A stretch of 42,460 nt of DNA from a virus: the IMG/VR virus record IMGVR_UViG_3300037041_001947, positions 1 to 42,460 of that record. One strand, 5' to 3'. The notes under the pieces are model-generated. The model saw only the letters and a list, made by a program, of their open reading frames with translations. It did not search any database and was not told the origin of the DNA. Positions within the stretch are counted from its first letter, which is position 1. Each line of letters starts with the position of its first letter. The position numbers were made by a program, and so were the translations under genes. Below, piece after piece: positions 7,057-14,110 of the stretch.

Positions 7057-9056
7057 GTTGGTAATATGTTACTCATATTTAATTGTAAGCCACTCATTTG
7101 CTTCGCTGGTTGTGCTTGAGGTGATGGAGGAGTAGGTTGAGGTTGGTTTGATGGTTGCAACTGATTCTGTTGAGGAACATTCTCATTTGGTTCTGCTCCA
7201 AATTCTTCTGGGTCAATATCGTAAGCTTCATCTACCCACTTAATAAGTTTAGGAGCATTTAACGGTGCAACTGGAGCTAATGATAATCTCCAATTTGCAT
7301 ATTCCTGTCTTGCTGCTTGGTCTAATGTTTGGTTTCTTGTATAAGAAGAATTTTTTACAATCTGAATTTTAGTATCAAAATTTTCAAACATGCTCACTGG
7401 AATTGCTAATGCTTCGGTTGGAGTGCCTTGTAAGTCTCCCATTTCTTCTGTTATAGATAATTCATCTGCTAATTGTTGTCTCTTGTTTTCATCTGTTGCA
7501 GCATCTTCACCTACCATCTTAATTACCTTCGTTCCGATTGTTCCATCACTTAAAGTAGTTTCATGTAATGTTGCTTGTCTGTACACTAATTCCTTAATTT
7601 CTTTTCCATCTTTACCTGTAATCTTTTCAATTTTAGGTACTGAATAAAACTGCATAATATTCTTTACACGAAGTTCAGTTCTGTTAAGTTCACCATCTTC
7701 TAAAAAGTTTATTGGGAATCCAATCTTCTGCAACATTTCTTGTTGCTTCAACAAAACTTGTCTCACACTCACTTTTCCACCTGTTGGAGAGAATTGGTCA
7801 GCACCAGATGAGAGTCCAGAATTATCCTTAATTAAACCCATTACAGTTTGGAACATCTGTTGTTCACCTGCTGAGACGCCTGGTAAAGTGTCAAATTTCC
7901 ATTTATTGACATCTCCTACTTTTCTAATCTTGTTAGGTGCTAATGTATCATCTTCGATTAAGTCGTCAAGGTCACTAGACAATCCATAGGGCTGTAATGA
8001 CCCATATGTTTTGTCGGTGAGCATATTGATAAGGTTGTTCTGGAGGTCTTGCTCTCCCATGAACTTAAAAGGTGCTCCAGCTCCCCAGAAGAAATCGTTG
8101 GCGAAAGGTTCAAATATGTATTTGGCAAACGGATATTTTCCATGTTTAAAGGGAATTGGACCATCATATAATATTACTCCATTCACAATCACACGATGAA
8201 TATTCTTTCGGCGATTGTAATATTTAATTATCTCTACTTGACTCTGTGTTAGTTCAGTCTGCAAGCGATCTCGATAAAATGTGGTTGGTTCTGCTAATAT
8301 TGAATATGCACCAGGTTTTACGAACTTCCAATTCTTGTAATGATTATACTCAGCAAATGCTTCGTCATACGTTGTAATTCTTTTCCATAAAACGAATGGT
8401 TGCTTCTGTATATCAGGTTGATATGGGTTTGCAATATAAAAATCTTCAAGTGCTACAATTTCTTGATAACAATTCTCGAAAATTGTTCTGTCTTCTTCTT
8501 TAAATTCAAATTTTCCTGTTTCTGCATCAAAGGATATTGGGGTTTTTATCTTTTGATTATTCTTAACATATCCTTCATAAACGATTGACGTTCCTTTTAT
8601 CGTACATTCCAATGCTGCTTCTAAAAATCTAGCAGGACCATTCTCTTCATTTAAGCTATATTGGTTTAGGTCCTTAAGTAAGTCAGCAAATTTCTTATTT
8701 AAAATATTTGTCTTCTTGTTTACCGCAATAATCTTTGGGTCTACATTTCCCATTGCCACTTTTGACAAATAAGAAATGATTAAATTACGAGTGAAGTTAA
8801 GAAATATATTTGAAGACGTTTCATCTAAAACACCAAGTGGTTCGGTATATCCATTCCAACGCATCGTCCAATCATCTATAACATCATATAGGCTATTGTT
8901 ATTGAAATAGTTGTATGACCTATTGATGACTAATCTGCCTTGAATTATATCTTTCAAAGTTTGGTTGATTGCTACTTGCTCAGTCGGTGTCGGAAGATAC
9001 GCTGGGTATACCTCGATATTGGACTTTGCTTCACTTGTTGTTTGAGTTTGTGGCAT
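7053..9056 (-). CDS. Portal protein
   Basis: 667 residues, the length of podovirus portal proteins. It directly follows the large terminase (adjacent stop and start). Features include a helical N-terminal domain, YNYFNNNSLYDVIDDWTMRWNGY, an internal PFANDFFWGAGAPFKFMGEQDLQNNLINMLTDKT segment like the portal stem helices (written here across two stretches), and a Pro/Gln-rich low-complexity C-terminus (about residues 615-650). It would form the dodecameric ring at the packaging vertex. Confidence 0.85.
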   Translation of the reverse strand: MPQTQTTSEAKSNIEVYPAYLPTPTEQVAINQTLKDIIQGRLVINRSYNYFNNNSLYDVIDDWTMRWNGYTEPLGVLDETSSNIFLNFTRNLIISYLSKVAMGNVDPKIIAVNKKTNILNKKFADLLKDLNQYSLNEENGPARFLEAALECTIKGTSIVYEGYVKNNQKIKTPISFDAETGKFEFKEEDRTIFENCYQEIVALEDFYIANPYQPDIQKQPFVLWKRITTYDEAFAEYNHYKNWKFVKPGAYSILAEPTTFYRDRLQTELTQSQVEIIKYYNRRKNIHRVIVNGVILYDGPIPFKHGKYPFAKYIFEPFANDFFWGAGAPFKFMGEQDLQNNLINMLTDKTYGSLQPYGLSSDLDDLIEDDTLAPNKIRKVGDVNKWKFDTLPGVSAGEQQMFQTVMGLIKDNSGLSSGADQFSPTGGKVSVRQVLLKQQEMLQKIGFPINFLEDGELNRTELRVKNIMQFYSVPKIEKITGKDGKEIKELVYRQATLHETTLSDGTIGTKVIKMVGEDAATDENKRQQLADELSITEEMGDLQGTPTEALAIPVSMFENFDTKIQIVKNSSYTRNQTLDQAARQEYANWRLSLAPVAPLNAPKLIKWVDEAYDIDPEEFGAEPNENVPQQNQLQPSNQPQPTPPSPQAQPAKQMSGLQLNMSNILPT

Positions 9057-10514
9057 TTAAGTACGTTTGAATATTTTTCTCATTGCTTGCCGTTGTTTAA
9101 ACGAATCAAATTGTTTGACTACATCTCGTTCTTGTCTCATAGTCTCAGTAGTCTTTGTATAAATAATATTATCTTTTCTTGAAAATGTATTTGCTGCTGC
9201 ATCCGCTATATCTGGACTAAATCCTAATTTCTTTCTAATTAAATCTTTTGGCATTATCAGTAATCGTCCTCTACTATCCACTTTATATTTGATTGCTAGT
9301 AATTGACTCCATTCATTGGAACTATCTAAAGCTCCTCCCTCCCGTAGCCAAAGCATCATTCTCCAATAACATTCAGATCTGAGGTTAGCGAATTGCTCAG
9401 GTTCGCTAGCTGATTCACTAAACTTCACTGAGGTAATCATCCACTTGTCTTCCAATAACTTATCATATAATCCTTTGCCTACTCCTATCGTATCAAGAAA
9501 TGTATTTCGATCGACTATTTCGTATTCAGTGGATAACTTTTTAATCTCTCCTACATTCATCATTGTATTTAGCGACTGAAACTTCTCTAACGCTTTCATG
9601 TAGTTCTTTGTTCGCAATACGTAAGCGTTATAGTCTCCTCCGCCTTCTGCTACGTCTACTCCTAATCTTCTCTCTCCAAATGGTGTGACAATTCTTTTCT
9701 GCGCTTCTTGTATTAACTTAGAAGAAAATAAAGTTAAATATCCATCTGCATCTGCAACTTCTTCATCTGGAAATAAGCAACCAAATAATATATCAAAATG
9801 AGGTTTCTTTTTTGCTTCTTCAATAAATGCCTCATTGTATCGTCCTTCTTCTAATCCTTGTTTGTAATCAATAAAAATCTTGTAGTACTCTGGGTCTAAC
9901 CAACTTGTAAGGAAATGATTCCTGTAAAACGGATTTCCGATTTTGCAGTAAAATGCGTCTGGTCCTTTTCCTGCAATCATACGAAATATTGTCGCTTCAA
10001 TTTCGTTTGGAATAAGTGAGCTTTCATCTGTGATAACGATTCTACTTCCTGCTCCCATAGCTGCTTCAATTCCTTTGTTTGAGTTTCCACTGTTTGCCGA
10101 GAGTACGAATATTCCACCTCTGTTATTCAACATGATGCGCTCTTTGCTCTCTTCCATTCTCAATCGTTCTAACTTGGTATCTTTTTCGAGCTTTGAGTAG
10201 AAAAGGGGGGAGTCTCCTAAATGCTCGATATAATAACGCATTATGATTCTTGCTTTTTCAGAAGAAGGTGCTACCACTGAAATGATTTCACCTTGTACGC
10301 AAGATATGATAATACAAGCTAAAGCAACAAACAAAGATTTTCCGTATTGAGTAGAACAAAGAATTTGAACTCGAGGATTGTTTCGTAATACCAATGTGAT
10401 AAATATTTCGAGTTCGCCTTCAGTTGCTATTTCATTTGCTTTTTTTCCATCTATTGTAAAGAACGATAATAACTCAATCGCTAATTTTCTCTGTTCTTCC
10501 GGAAGTTTTAACAT
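9057..10514 (-). CDS. Terminase large subunit
   Basis: 485 residues. The ATPase domain has a variant Walker A, CSTQYGKS (residues 53-60), and Walker B RIVITDE (158-164) with Asp163/Glu164. The RNase H-like nuclease domain has RLGVDVAEGGGDY (Asp287), FLDTIGVG (Asp341) and SPDIADAA (Asp435/Asp438), the usual acidic triad. It overlaps the small-subunit candidate by 41 bases and abuts the portal gene. It powers packaging and cuts the concatemer. Confidence 0.92.
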   Translation of the reverse strand: MLKLPEEQRKLAIELLSFFTIDGKKANEIATEGELEIFITLVLRNNPRVQILCSTQYGKSLFVALACIIISCVQGEIISVVAPSSEKARIIMRYYIEHLGDSPLFYSKLEKDTKLERLRMEESKERIMLNNRGGIFVLSANSGNSNKGIEAAMGAGSRIVITDESSLIPNEIEATIFRMIAGKGPDAFYCKIGNPFYRNHFLTSWLDPEYYKIFIDYKQGLEEGRYNEAFIEEAKKKPHFDILFGCLFPDEEVADADGYLTLFSSKLIQEAQKRIVTPFGERRLGVDVAEGGGDYNAYVLRTKNYMKALEKFQSLNTMMNVGEIKKLSTEYEIVDRNTFLDTIGVGKGLYDKLLEDKWMITSVKFSESASEPEQFANLRSECYWRMMLWLREGGALDSSNEWSQLLAIKYKVDSRGRLLIMPKDLIRKKLGFSPDIADAAANTFSRKDNIIYTKTTETMRQERDVVKQFDSFKQRQAMRKIFKRT

Positions 10515-10839
10515 TGGAGATAATTGAATTAAGTTTCTTAGTTAAATCCTGTATCGCTTCATTTTCTTTAGGATTGTTCACTTCGATTGTGTCTTTTGCT
10601 TTTCCAACGATCTGGTCTCCTAAATATTTAAGCATATTCGTATCTGGGGATTTCCTATAAATTCGCTCATCTCCATCTGAGGTAGTTTCTTTTATGTAAT
10701 GACCTAAAGCGGAATCAAACATTGCCACCTTTAAATCTGGGAATCGCTTCTCAACTTCTTGGGCAAGTTTCTCCCTTAATTTGAGTGCTATTCTTGTCGT
10801 TTCTGATATTGCTCCTTTTGGTCTTCCACCTTTTCCCAT
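10474..10839 (-). CDS. Probable terminase small subunit
   Basis: 121 residues. It opens with GKGGRPKGAISETTR, an AT-hook-like basic DNA-binding start, followed by helices and a C-terminal coiled coil. Position immediately upstream of and overlapping the large terminase (41 bases) is the main evidence. It would recognise the packaging site and load the motor. No family signature beyond the GRPKG start was recognised. Confidence 0.6.
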   Translation of the reverse strand: MGKGGRPKGAISETTRIALKLREKLAQEVEKRFPDLKVAMFDSALGHYIKETTSDGDERIYRKSPDTNMLKYLGDQIVGKAKDTIEVNNPKENEAIQDLTKKLNSIISNVKTSGRTEKISD

Positions 10840-10888
10840 AAAGTTTAAAACTGAATTACGTGTACAAATCTCTGTTTTTATTATGTAA

Positions 10889-11188
10889 TTACTCTTTTAC
10901 TATAAATTTACTGATCTGCTCATCCTTCTTTGTCTCTTCCTTTTTCTTGTCTGCTTCTAGTTTTTCTTCTGCTGAATGTTGATTCTTGAAAAAAACGTCC
11001 TGTTGTATATCGTCATGAAATGCCTCTATGAATTTAGTGGGATCGATCTTCGCCGCAATACAAACTGCTCTGACTTGCCTTATAATGTTGAGCATTCTCA
11101 TCTCGAAGTGCATGGTTAAGCGTCGCTCAAGTTCTTCTAAAGCGGTAGGTTTTCTCATATTGAAATCGAAGGGTTTTCCTGTATTCAT
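10889..11188 (-). CDS. Unknown small helical protein upstream of terminase
   Basis: 99 residues. A helical core (LEELERRLTMHFEMRMLNII ... ICIAAKIDPTKFIEAFHDD-like) is followed by a Lys/Glu tail. It is second in the late operon. It may be a packaging or regulatory accessory; no known domain was recognised. Confidence 0.5.
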   Translation of the reverse strand: MNTGKPFDFNMRKPTALEELERRLTMHFEMRMLNIIRQVRAVCIAAKIDPTKFIEAFHDDIQQDVFFKNQHSAEEKLEADKKKEETKKDEQISKFIVKE

Positions 11189-11230
11189 ATTGTTTTTGGG
11201 CTTTCTTCTTAGTTTTTTCCCCTGTCCCCT

Positions 11231-11328
11231 ATATCTATGACTAAGAATAATATATAGATAATACTGACTATAGTATTAGTGCCACCAAATGGATAGCTAC
11301 TTCAGCTATCCACCAAATGGATAGCTAA
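11231..11328. repeat. Dense block of direct and inverted repeats
   Basis: The element TGGATAGCT occurs twice directly (in 18-base units CCACCAAATGGATAGCTA) with its complement AGCTATCCA between them, so the middle copy can pair with either neighbour. Next to it lie TAATACT (11259-11265)/AGTATTA (11272-11278) and TATCTAT (11232-11238)/ATAGATA (11254-11260). A T7 run follows the last copy on the plus strand. It fills the gap between two late genes and could be a switchable terminator, protein-binding iterons or an origin element. Confidence 0.55.
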
Positions 11329-11681
11329 CTTTTTTTCCTTTTATAATATTTTAAATCCATTGTTTTTTTAGTTATTTGAAAGTATGTTTTAAATCCAGTT
11401 CCACGTTTTATAATTATATATCCTTTGTTTACTAAGTTCTTGATAATTTTATTCATCGTTGTGTGGCTTAGTATTTCGCAATATGGCAGATTATATTGTA
11501 GCTGTTGAAAATTTATCCATGTCCAAATTTTTCCATCGATGATTAGCCGATTGTCTTCTATACGTTCTGATGATATGTTTGTGCACCAATTAATAATATC
11601 ATCTAAAACAAAACAATGTTTTACATCTAATCCAGATTCGGAGTAAAACTTTCCGATATTTAATTCCAATCGTTCTTTCAT
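11325..11681 (-). CDS. Winged-helix DNA-binding protein, first gene of the late operon
   Basis: 118 residues. The C-terminal half reads as a winged helix: IWTWINFQQLQYNLPYCEIL, then LSHTTMNKIIKNLVNKGYIII (recognition helix) and KRGTGFKTYFQI (wing). This resembles the N-terminal domain of DnaD-like and phage replication-initiation proteins. It follows a long structured leader and may regulate the late operon or take part in replication. The ATG is within a small hairpin that includes the SD. Confidence 0.6.
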   Translation of the reverse strand: MKERLELNIGKFYSESGLDVKHCFVLDDIINWCTNISSERIEDNRLIIDGKIWTWINFQQLQYNLPYCEILSHTTMNKIIKNLVNKGYIIIKRGTGFKTYFQITKKTMDLKYYKRKKS

Positions 11682-11683
11682 GC

Positions 11684-11700
11684 TCTTCCTTTTTGGAAGA
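11684..11700 (-). promoter_or_regulatory. Hairpin that can cover the ribosome binding site
   Basis: On the minus strand TCTTCC-AAAAA-GGAAGA forms a 6-bp hairpin whose 3' arm is the SD (AGGAAGA) of the winged-helix gene, whose ATG ends at 11681. Translation may need this hairpin to melt. Confidence 0.5.
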
Positions 11701-11719
11701 AACGTCTATCCCAATCTCC

Positions 11720-11783
11720 GATTATAATGAATCAGCTAAAGGCATTATAATCAGAGTTGAGATACACATCTCTTCAGCTGATT
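11720..11783. repeat. Interlocked inverted repeats in the late leader
   Basis: GATTATAATG (11720-11729) and CATTATAATC (11743-11752) are a perfect 10-base inverted repeat. AATCAGCT (11730-11737) pairs with AGCTGATT (11776-11783), enclosing GAGAT-acac-ATCTC. The two sets cannot all form together, which suggests alternative folds or dyad operator sites. Each 10-base arm contains TATAAT. Confidence 0.5.
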
Positions 11784-11799
11784 TGATTTTTAATTATAA

Positions 11800-11823
11800 A
11801 AAGCGCATAACTAAATGCGCTTT
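11800..11823 (-). terminator. Intrinsic terminator/attenuator in the late leader
   Basis: On the minus strand AAAGCGCAT-TTAGTT-ATGCGCTTT gives a perfect 9-bp stem ending in a T-rich run (CTTTTTATAATT). It lies between a strong minus-strand promoter (11890-11918) and the first late gene, so it would stop late transcription unless bypassed. Confidence 0.6.
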
Positions 11824-11858
11824 CCTGTCTCAGTTAATAAATTGTTTTTTTGTAGCAT
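11811..11858 (-). CDS. Possible 15-residue leader peptide
   Basis: Minus-strand ATG at 11858 opens a 15-codon frame (MLQKNNLLTETGKRI) whose stop lies in the loop of the terminator hairpin at 11800-11823. A weak SD (GAGAAG) is upstream. Ribosome position could thus decide whether the hairpin forms, as in classical attenuation. Codons are not dominated by one amino acid, so the signal would differ from amino-acid attenuation. Confidence 0.35.
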   Translation of the reverse strand: MLQKNNLLTETGKRI

Positions 11859-11889
11859 TGTGTATCTTCTCGTTAACAATTCTATAAGT

Positions 11890-11918
11890 ATTATATCATA
11901 TTTTTATGATTTTGTAAA
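11890..11918 (-). promoter_or_regulatory. Sigma-70-type promoter for the late arm
   Basis: Read on the minus strand: -35 TTTACA (11918-11913), 17-base spacer, -10 TATAAT (11895-11890) with an extended TG one base upstream. Predicted start near 11883, giving a leader of about 200 bases before the winged-helix gene. Confidence 0.75.
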
Positions 11919-11921
11919 CAG

Positions 11922-12009
11922 TTGCACCCAGATGCACCTTTTTTGAGTAGTTGATAGGTTCTACACACCATCCGTAAATAATGGCCTGGTGAGCATCCTG
12001 GTGCATCCT
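11922..12009. promoter_or_regulatory. Cluster of TGCACC/GGTGCA repeats between divergent promoters
   Basis: TGCACC appears twice just upstream of the late -35 box (within 11922-11938), and the complementary GGTGCATCC with a related GAGCATCC repeat lies near 11990-12009; another TGCACC is at about 12516. GATGCACC and GGTGCATC form an 8-base inverted repeat about 60 bases apart. The arrangement looks like operator sites for a regulator acting on both arms. Confidence 0.4.
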
Positions 12010-12026
12010 TTCCTCCAATTTTGATA

Positions 12027-12055
12027 TGTACAATTGTTATAGACATGTATATAAT
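12027..12055 (+). promoter_or_regulatory. Early promoter 1
   Basis: TGTACA (12027-12032), 17-base spacer, TATAAT (12050-12055), 32 bases before the first early gene. It shares TGTACAAT-N15-TATAAT exactly with the promoter at 12559-12587. Confidence 0.65.
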
Positions 12056-12086
12056 TAAAAAATAAAATAATTATTAATATTTATAT

Positions 12087-12491
12087 ATGAATTTATTAAA
12101 CAAAACATCATTTGGTAAAGTAGGTGAATTTTTATTTGAACAAGAATTGATAAAACGTAACATATATTATAACAATTACACAAAACGATGGTCAAAGAAA
12201 GGATGTGATTTTTTGTTAAATAATAACAAAAAAATAGAAGTTGGTATTGCTCGACTTAATAAAATGGGTCAATTTGTTGGTCATTTTAATAAATTGAAAA
12301 GTGATGTAAATACATATGATTTATATGTTTTTATCACATGGTTTAATGAATATAGATACAATTTTTATATAATTCCTACTAAAGATTTAATAAATTCTAA
12401 ACTTAAAGTATTAGTAATTGGAAGACATAATGATACAAAAACATATAAAAGATGGGCTAATTTTAAAGAAAAATGGGAATTATTGAAATAA
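12087..12491 (+). CDS. PD-(D/E)XK nuclease-like protein
   Basis: 134 residues. GKVGEFLFEQELIKRNI with Glu14 is followed by KKGCDFLL (Asp41) and KKIEVGIARLN (Glu51), the spacing of PD-(D/E)XK enzymes such as cyanobacterial intron endonucleases and Holliday resolvases. The catalytic lysine expected two residues after Glu51 is Gly53, so it may be inactive or use another lysine (Lys59). As the first early gene it may target host DNA or act as a selfish element. It is markedly AT-rich even for this genome. Confidence 0.5.
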   Translation: MNLLNKTSFGKVGEFLFEQELIKRNIYYNNYTKRWSKKGCDFLLNNNKKIEVGIARLNKMGQFVGHFNKLKSDVNTYDLYVFITWFNEYRYNFYIIPTKDLINSKLKVLVIGRHNDTKTYKRWANFKEKWELLK

Positions 12492-12558
12492 ATTATGTAT
12501 TTTGGTATATACAGGTGTGCACCAAATACACTTATGAACAGTTTTATTGTTTTTACTA

Positions 12559-12587
12559 TGTACAATCAGTTTTAAATAGTGTATAAT
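12559..12587 (+). promoter_or_regulatory. Early promoter 2
   Basis: TGTACA (12559-12564), 17-base spacer, TATAAT (12582-12587). Predicted start near 12594. It probably drives the long early operon beginning at 12681. Confidence 0.7.
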
Positions 12588-12610
12588 AGATATATAAGTT
12601 AAAAGAGATT

Positions 12611-12651
12611 GGAGAGGACAAAGAGATTGAAAGACCTCAAATCTCCTCTCC
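12611..12651 (+). other. 5'-leader hairpin of the early operon
   Basis: GGAGAG (12611-12616) plus GAGATT (12623-12628) pair with the continuous AATCTCCTCTCC (12640-12651): 12 bp with a 6-base bulge and an 11-base loop, about 17 bases after the predicted start of transcription. Such hairpins often protect mRNA 5' ends; the arm also hides an SD-like GGAGAGG. Confidence 0.5.
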
Positions 12652-12680
12652 TAATCAATACATGAAAGAAGGTGATAAAT

Positions 12681-12779
12681 ATGGAAAGCTTTACACTACC
12701 AATTATGACTCCAGAAGAGTTAGTGGCAAAAATAAATTTAATGTGTTGGGAAAACGAACTTAATATTTCAGAAAAATAA
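12681..12779 (+). CDS. Small unknown early protein
   Basis: 32 residues (MESFTLPIMTPEELVAKINL...). It has a good SD (GAAGGTG, six bases before ATG), the best support for this start. A competing 33-codon frame starts at 12662 in another phase without an SD. No function recognised. Confidence 0.45.
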   Translation: MESFTLPIMTPEELVAKINLMCWENELNISEK

Positions 12780-12809
12780 TTAACTAACTTTGAAAGGTGG
12801 TGAATAAAA

Positions 12810-13013
12810 ATGTTGAATATGAATGGTAAAACAGTATTTGGTTGGGTAGCTACATTCTACGATTCAGATGATGAATTAAAAATGAAAGTAACCCACTCAA
12901 TAAGATTTGCTTCTACAGAAGAATCAATTATAGAAGCTACAAAAGAATACCAAAAAAAAGGTGATAAATATGTATTAGTTAGTAAAATTTGGTATAGCGC
13001 AAATTTAGAATAA
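12810..13013 (+). CDS. Unknown early protein
   Basis: 67 residues with a strong SD (AAAGGTGG). The sequence KTVFGWVATFYDSDDELKM ... DKYVLVSKIWYSANLE suggests a small alpha/beta fold. It is acidic with no Cys and no membrane segment. It is typical of host-takeover small proteins, but no function can be assigned. Confidence 0.6.
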   Translation: MLNMNGKTVFGWVATFYDSDDELKMKVTHSIRFASTEESIIEATKEYQKKGDKYVLVSKIWYSANLE

Positions 13014-13024
13014 TTAACATCGCA

Positions 13025-13068
13025 TTAGGGAGAGGATGGATGTCCAGCGATGTGCATCCCCTCCCTAA
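13025..13068 (+). other. Strong intergenic hairpin
   Basis: TTAGGGAGAGGATG (13025-13038) pairs with CATCCCCTCCCTAA (13055-13068) at 13 of 14 positions, with a 16-base loop, 12 bases before the start of the next gene. No T-run follows, so it is likely an RNA processing or translational element. The 5' arm carries the same GGAGAGG-type purine run as the leader hairpin at 12611. Confidence 0.55.
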
Positions 13069-13080
13069 AAGGAAAATTAT

Positions 13081-13281
13081 ATGTCCAGAAAAGAACAAAA
13101 TATATGGTTGCCAAATGGATATGGAAGAGGAACAATCATCAAAGCATTGGACTATACATATTATCAAGCAACATCACCAGTTGGAATGGCAAATATATAC
13201 AATGTTATTCCAGTTGAAGAAGAGTTTGCACTATTACAAATTAAAAATGGAGCTCCTGCTCTAAATGGAAGTGAAAAATAA
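13081..13281 (+). CDS. Unknown early protein
   Basis: 66 residues, with an SD AAGGA eight bases upstream. IWLPNGYGRGTIIKALDYTY ... VIPVEEEFALLQIKNG looks like a small mixed alpha/beta domain. A longer overlapping frame from 13040 was rejected because it lacks this SD and has less protein-like composition. No family recognised. Confidence 0.55.
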   Translation: MSRKEQNIWLPNGYGRGTIIKALDYTYYQATSPVGMANIYNVIPVEEEFALLQIKNGAPALNGSEK

Positions 13282-13282
13282 T

Positions 13283-13465
13283 ATGAATAATTATAAAGAA
13301 GTGAAAGTGAGCGAACTCCCAAATTGTAATATTCCAGGATGCAAAAATATCGCAAAATATGATTGCAAATTATCTATTGGACCTTGGGGATATGTTTGCC
13401 AAAAACATTTTGAAGCTTATAATTGTGAATTAGGATTAGGAAAGGGACAGGAATTAATTATATGA
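13283..13465 (+). CDS. Small zinc-finger-like protein
   Basis: 60 residues from the ATG in the TAAT-ATG junction with the previous gene. CNIPGCKNIAKYDCKLS ... YVCQKHFEAYNC gives C-x4-C ... C ... C-x2-H spacing typical of a treble-clef-type zinc finger with a conserved aromatic (WGYVC). A start at 13265 is possible but would overlap the previous gene. Probably binds nucleic acid or protein. Confidence 0.55.
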   Translation: MNNYKEVKVSELPNCNIPGCKNIAKYDCKLSIGPWGYVCQKHFEAYNCELGLGKGQELII

Positions 13466-13593
13466 TATTTCTTACATTCTGTATATTAATGGTTTTATTA
13501 TACATATCCATTAATATCGAAAAAATGGTCAACAATCAATGTGTTATTGAACAAAAACTAAATGATTTAATTTATATTTTAAAACAAAAATAA
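13462..13593 (+). CDS. Tiny single-pass membrane protein
   Basis: 43 residues. Residues 1-17 (MIFLTFCILMVLLYISI) are one hydrophobic helix, followed by a polar coiled tail (KMVNNQCVIEQKLNDLIYIL). It overlaps the previous stop by four bases and ends one base before the next ATG (TAAT-ATG). Function unknown; perhaps an inner-membrane host-modifying peptide. Confidence 0.5.
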   Translation: MIFLTFCILMVLLYISINIEKMVNNQCVIEQKLNDLIYILKQK

Positions 13594-13594
13594 T

Positions 13595-13849
13595 ATGACA
13601 TCAATCAAACAACTCAAATCATTTCGTAATCAAGCATTAGCGGAAGAAACCGAAATGGAAAAAGAAAAACGTAAAGTCATTTATACGAGTATAGAAGAAT
13701 TTACAAATATTTCTGCTAATAAAATTTATCTGAAAATGTTAGACCTTATTGGAGAAGAAATTATGAAACGCGAAATCAAAGACCATGTAGTTATTGACAT
13801 GGTATACGATGACATCCTTTCAAAAATTAAAAGTAAAATAAGGAAATAA
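13595..13849 (+). CDS. Unknown helical early protein
   Basis: 84 residues, highly charged and helical (LKSFRNQALAEETEMEKEKRK ... VVIDMVYDDILSKIKSKIRK across its length). It starts in a TAAT-ATG junction. No motif recognised; it probably acts as a small protein-binding factor. Confidence 0.55.
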   Translation: MTSIKQLKSFRNQALAEETEMEKEKRKVIYTSIEEFTNISANKIYLKMLDLIGEEIMKREIKDHVVIDMVYDDILSKIKSKIRK

Positions 13850-13853
13850 ACAT

Positions 13854-13961
13854 ATGGACAATAATTTGCCAGTGGATAAGCAAAAAATCGATGATGTACC
13901 AATTGATGATGATGAAGAACTTGAACCAGAGGAAGAATACGACGAGGAGACAATATGGTAA
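13854..13961 (+). CDS. Tiny acidic protein
   Basis: 35 residues, more than half Asp and Glu in the second half (IDDDEELEPEEEYDEETIW). Such DNA-mimic-like peptides are common in phages, but no target is evident. It overlaps the next gene by seven bases, which suggests translational coupling. Confidence 0.45.
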   Translation: MDNNLPVDKQKIDDVPIDDDEELEPEEEYDEETIW

Positions 13962-14110
13962 TTGATACATTTATTGACAAAGAGCGAGTAATTAAATTGT
14001 TAGTGGAAAATAATATAGACAAAAAACAAATTAAAAAAGTGCGCCAATTCGGGAATTCGATTGATATCAAATTCAAAGATGGCACACATAAAGAAATAAA
14101 TCTAAAATGA
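13955..14110 (+). CDS. Small unknown early protein
   Basis: 51 residues (MVIDTFIDKERVIKLLVENN...), basic, with a central KKQIKKVRQFGNSIDIKFKD that looks like a helix followed by a beta hairpin. It overlaps the next gene by four bases (ATGA), so the two are translated together. No family recognised. Confidence 0.5.
   Translation: MVIDTFIDKERVIKLLVENNIDKKQIKKVRQFGNSIDIKFKDGTHKEINLK

Noticed and set aside
11262-11290. T7-type phage promoter (TAATACTATAG on the minus strand)
   Set aside because: Only the ends of the T7 consensus match, the middle is missing, and the genome has no phage RNA polymerase; the string is part of a dyad.
13040-13264. 74-residue frame overlapping the gene at 13081
   Set aside because: It begins in the loop of a hairpin, and its residues look like a shifted reading of the supported gene, which has its own SD.
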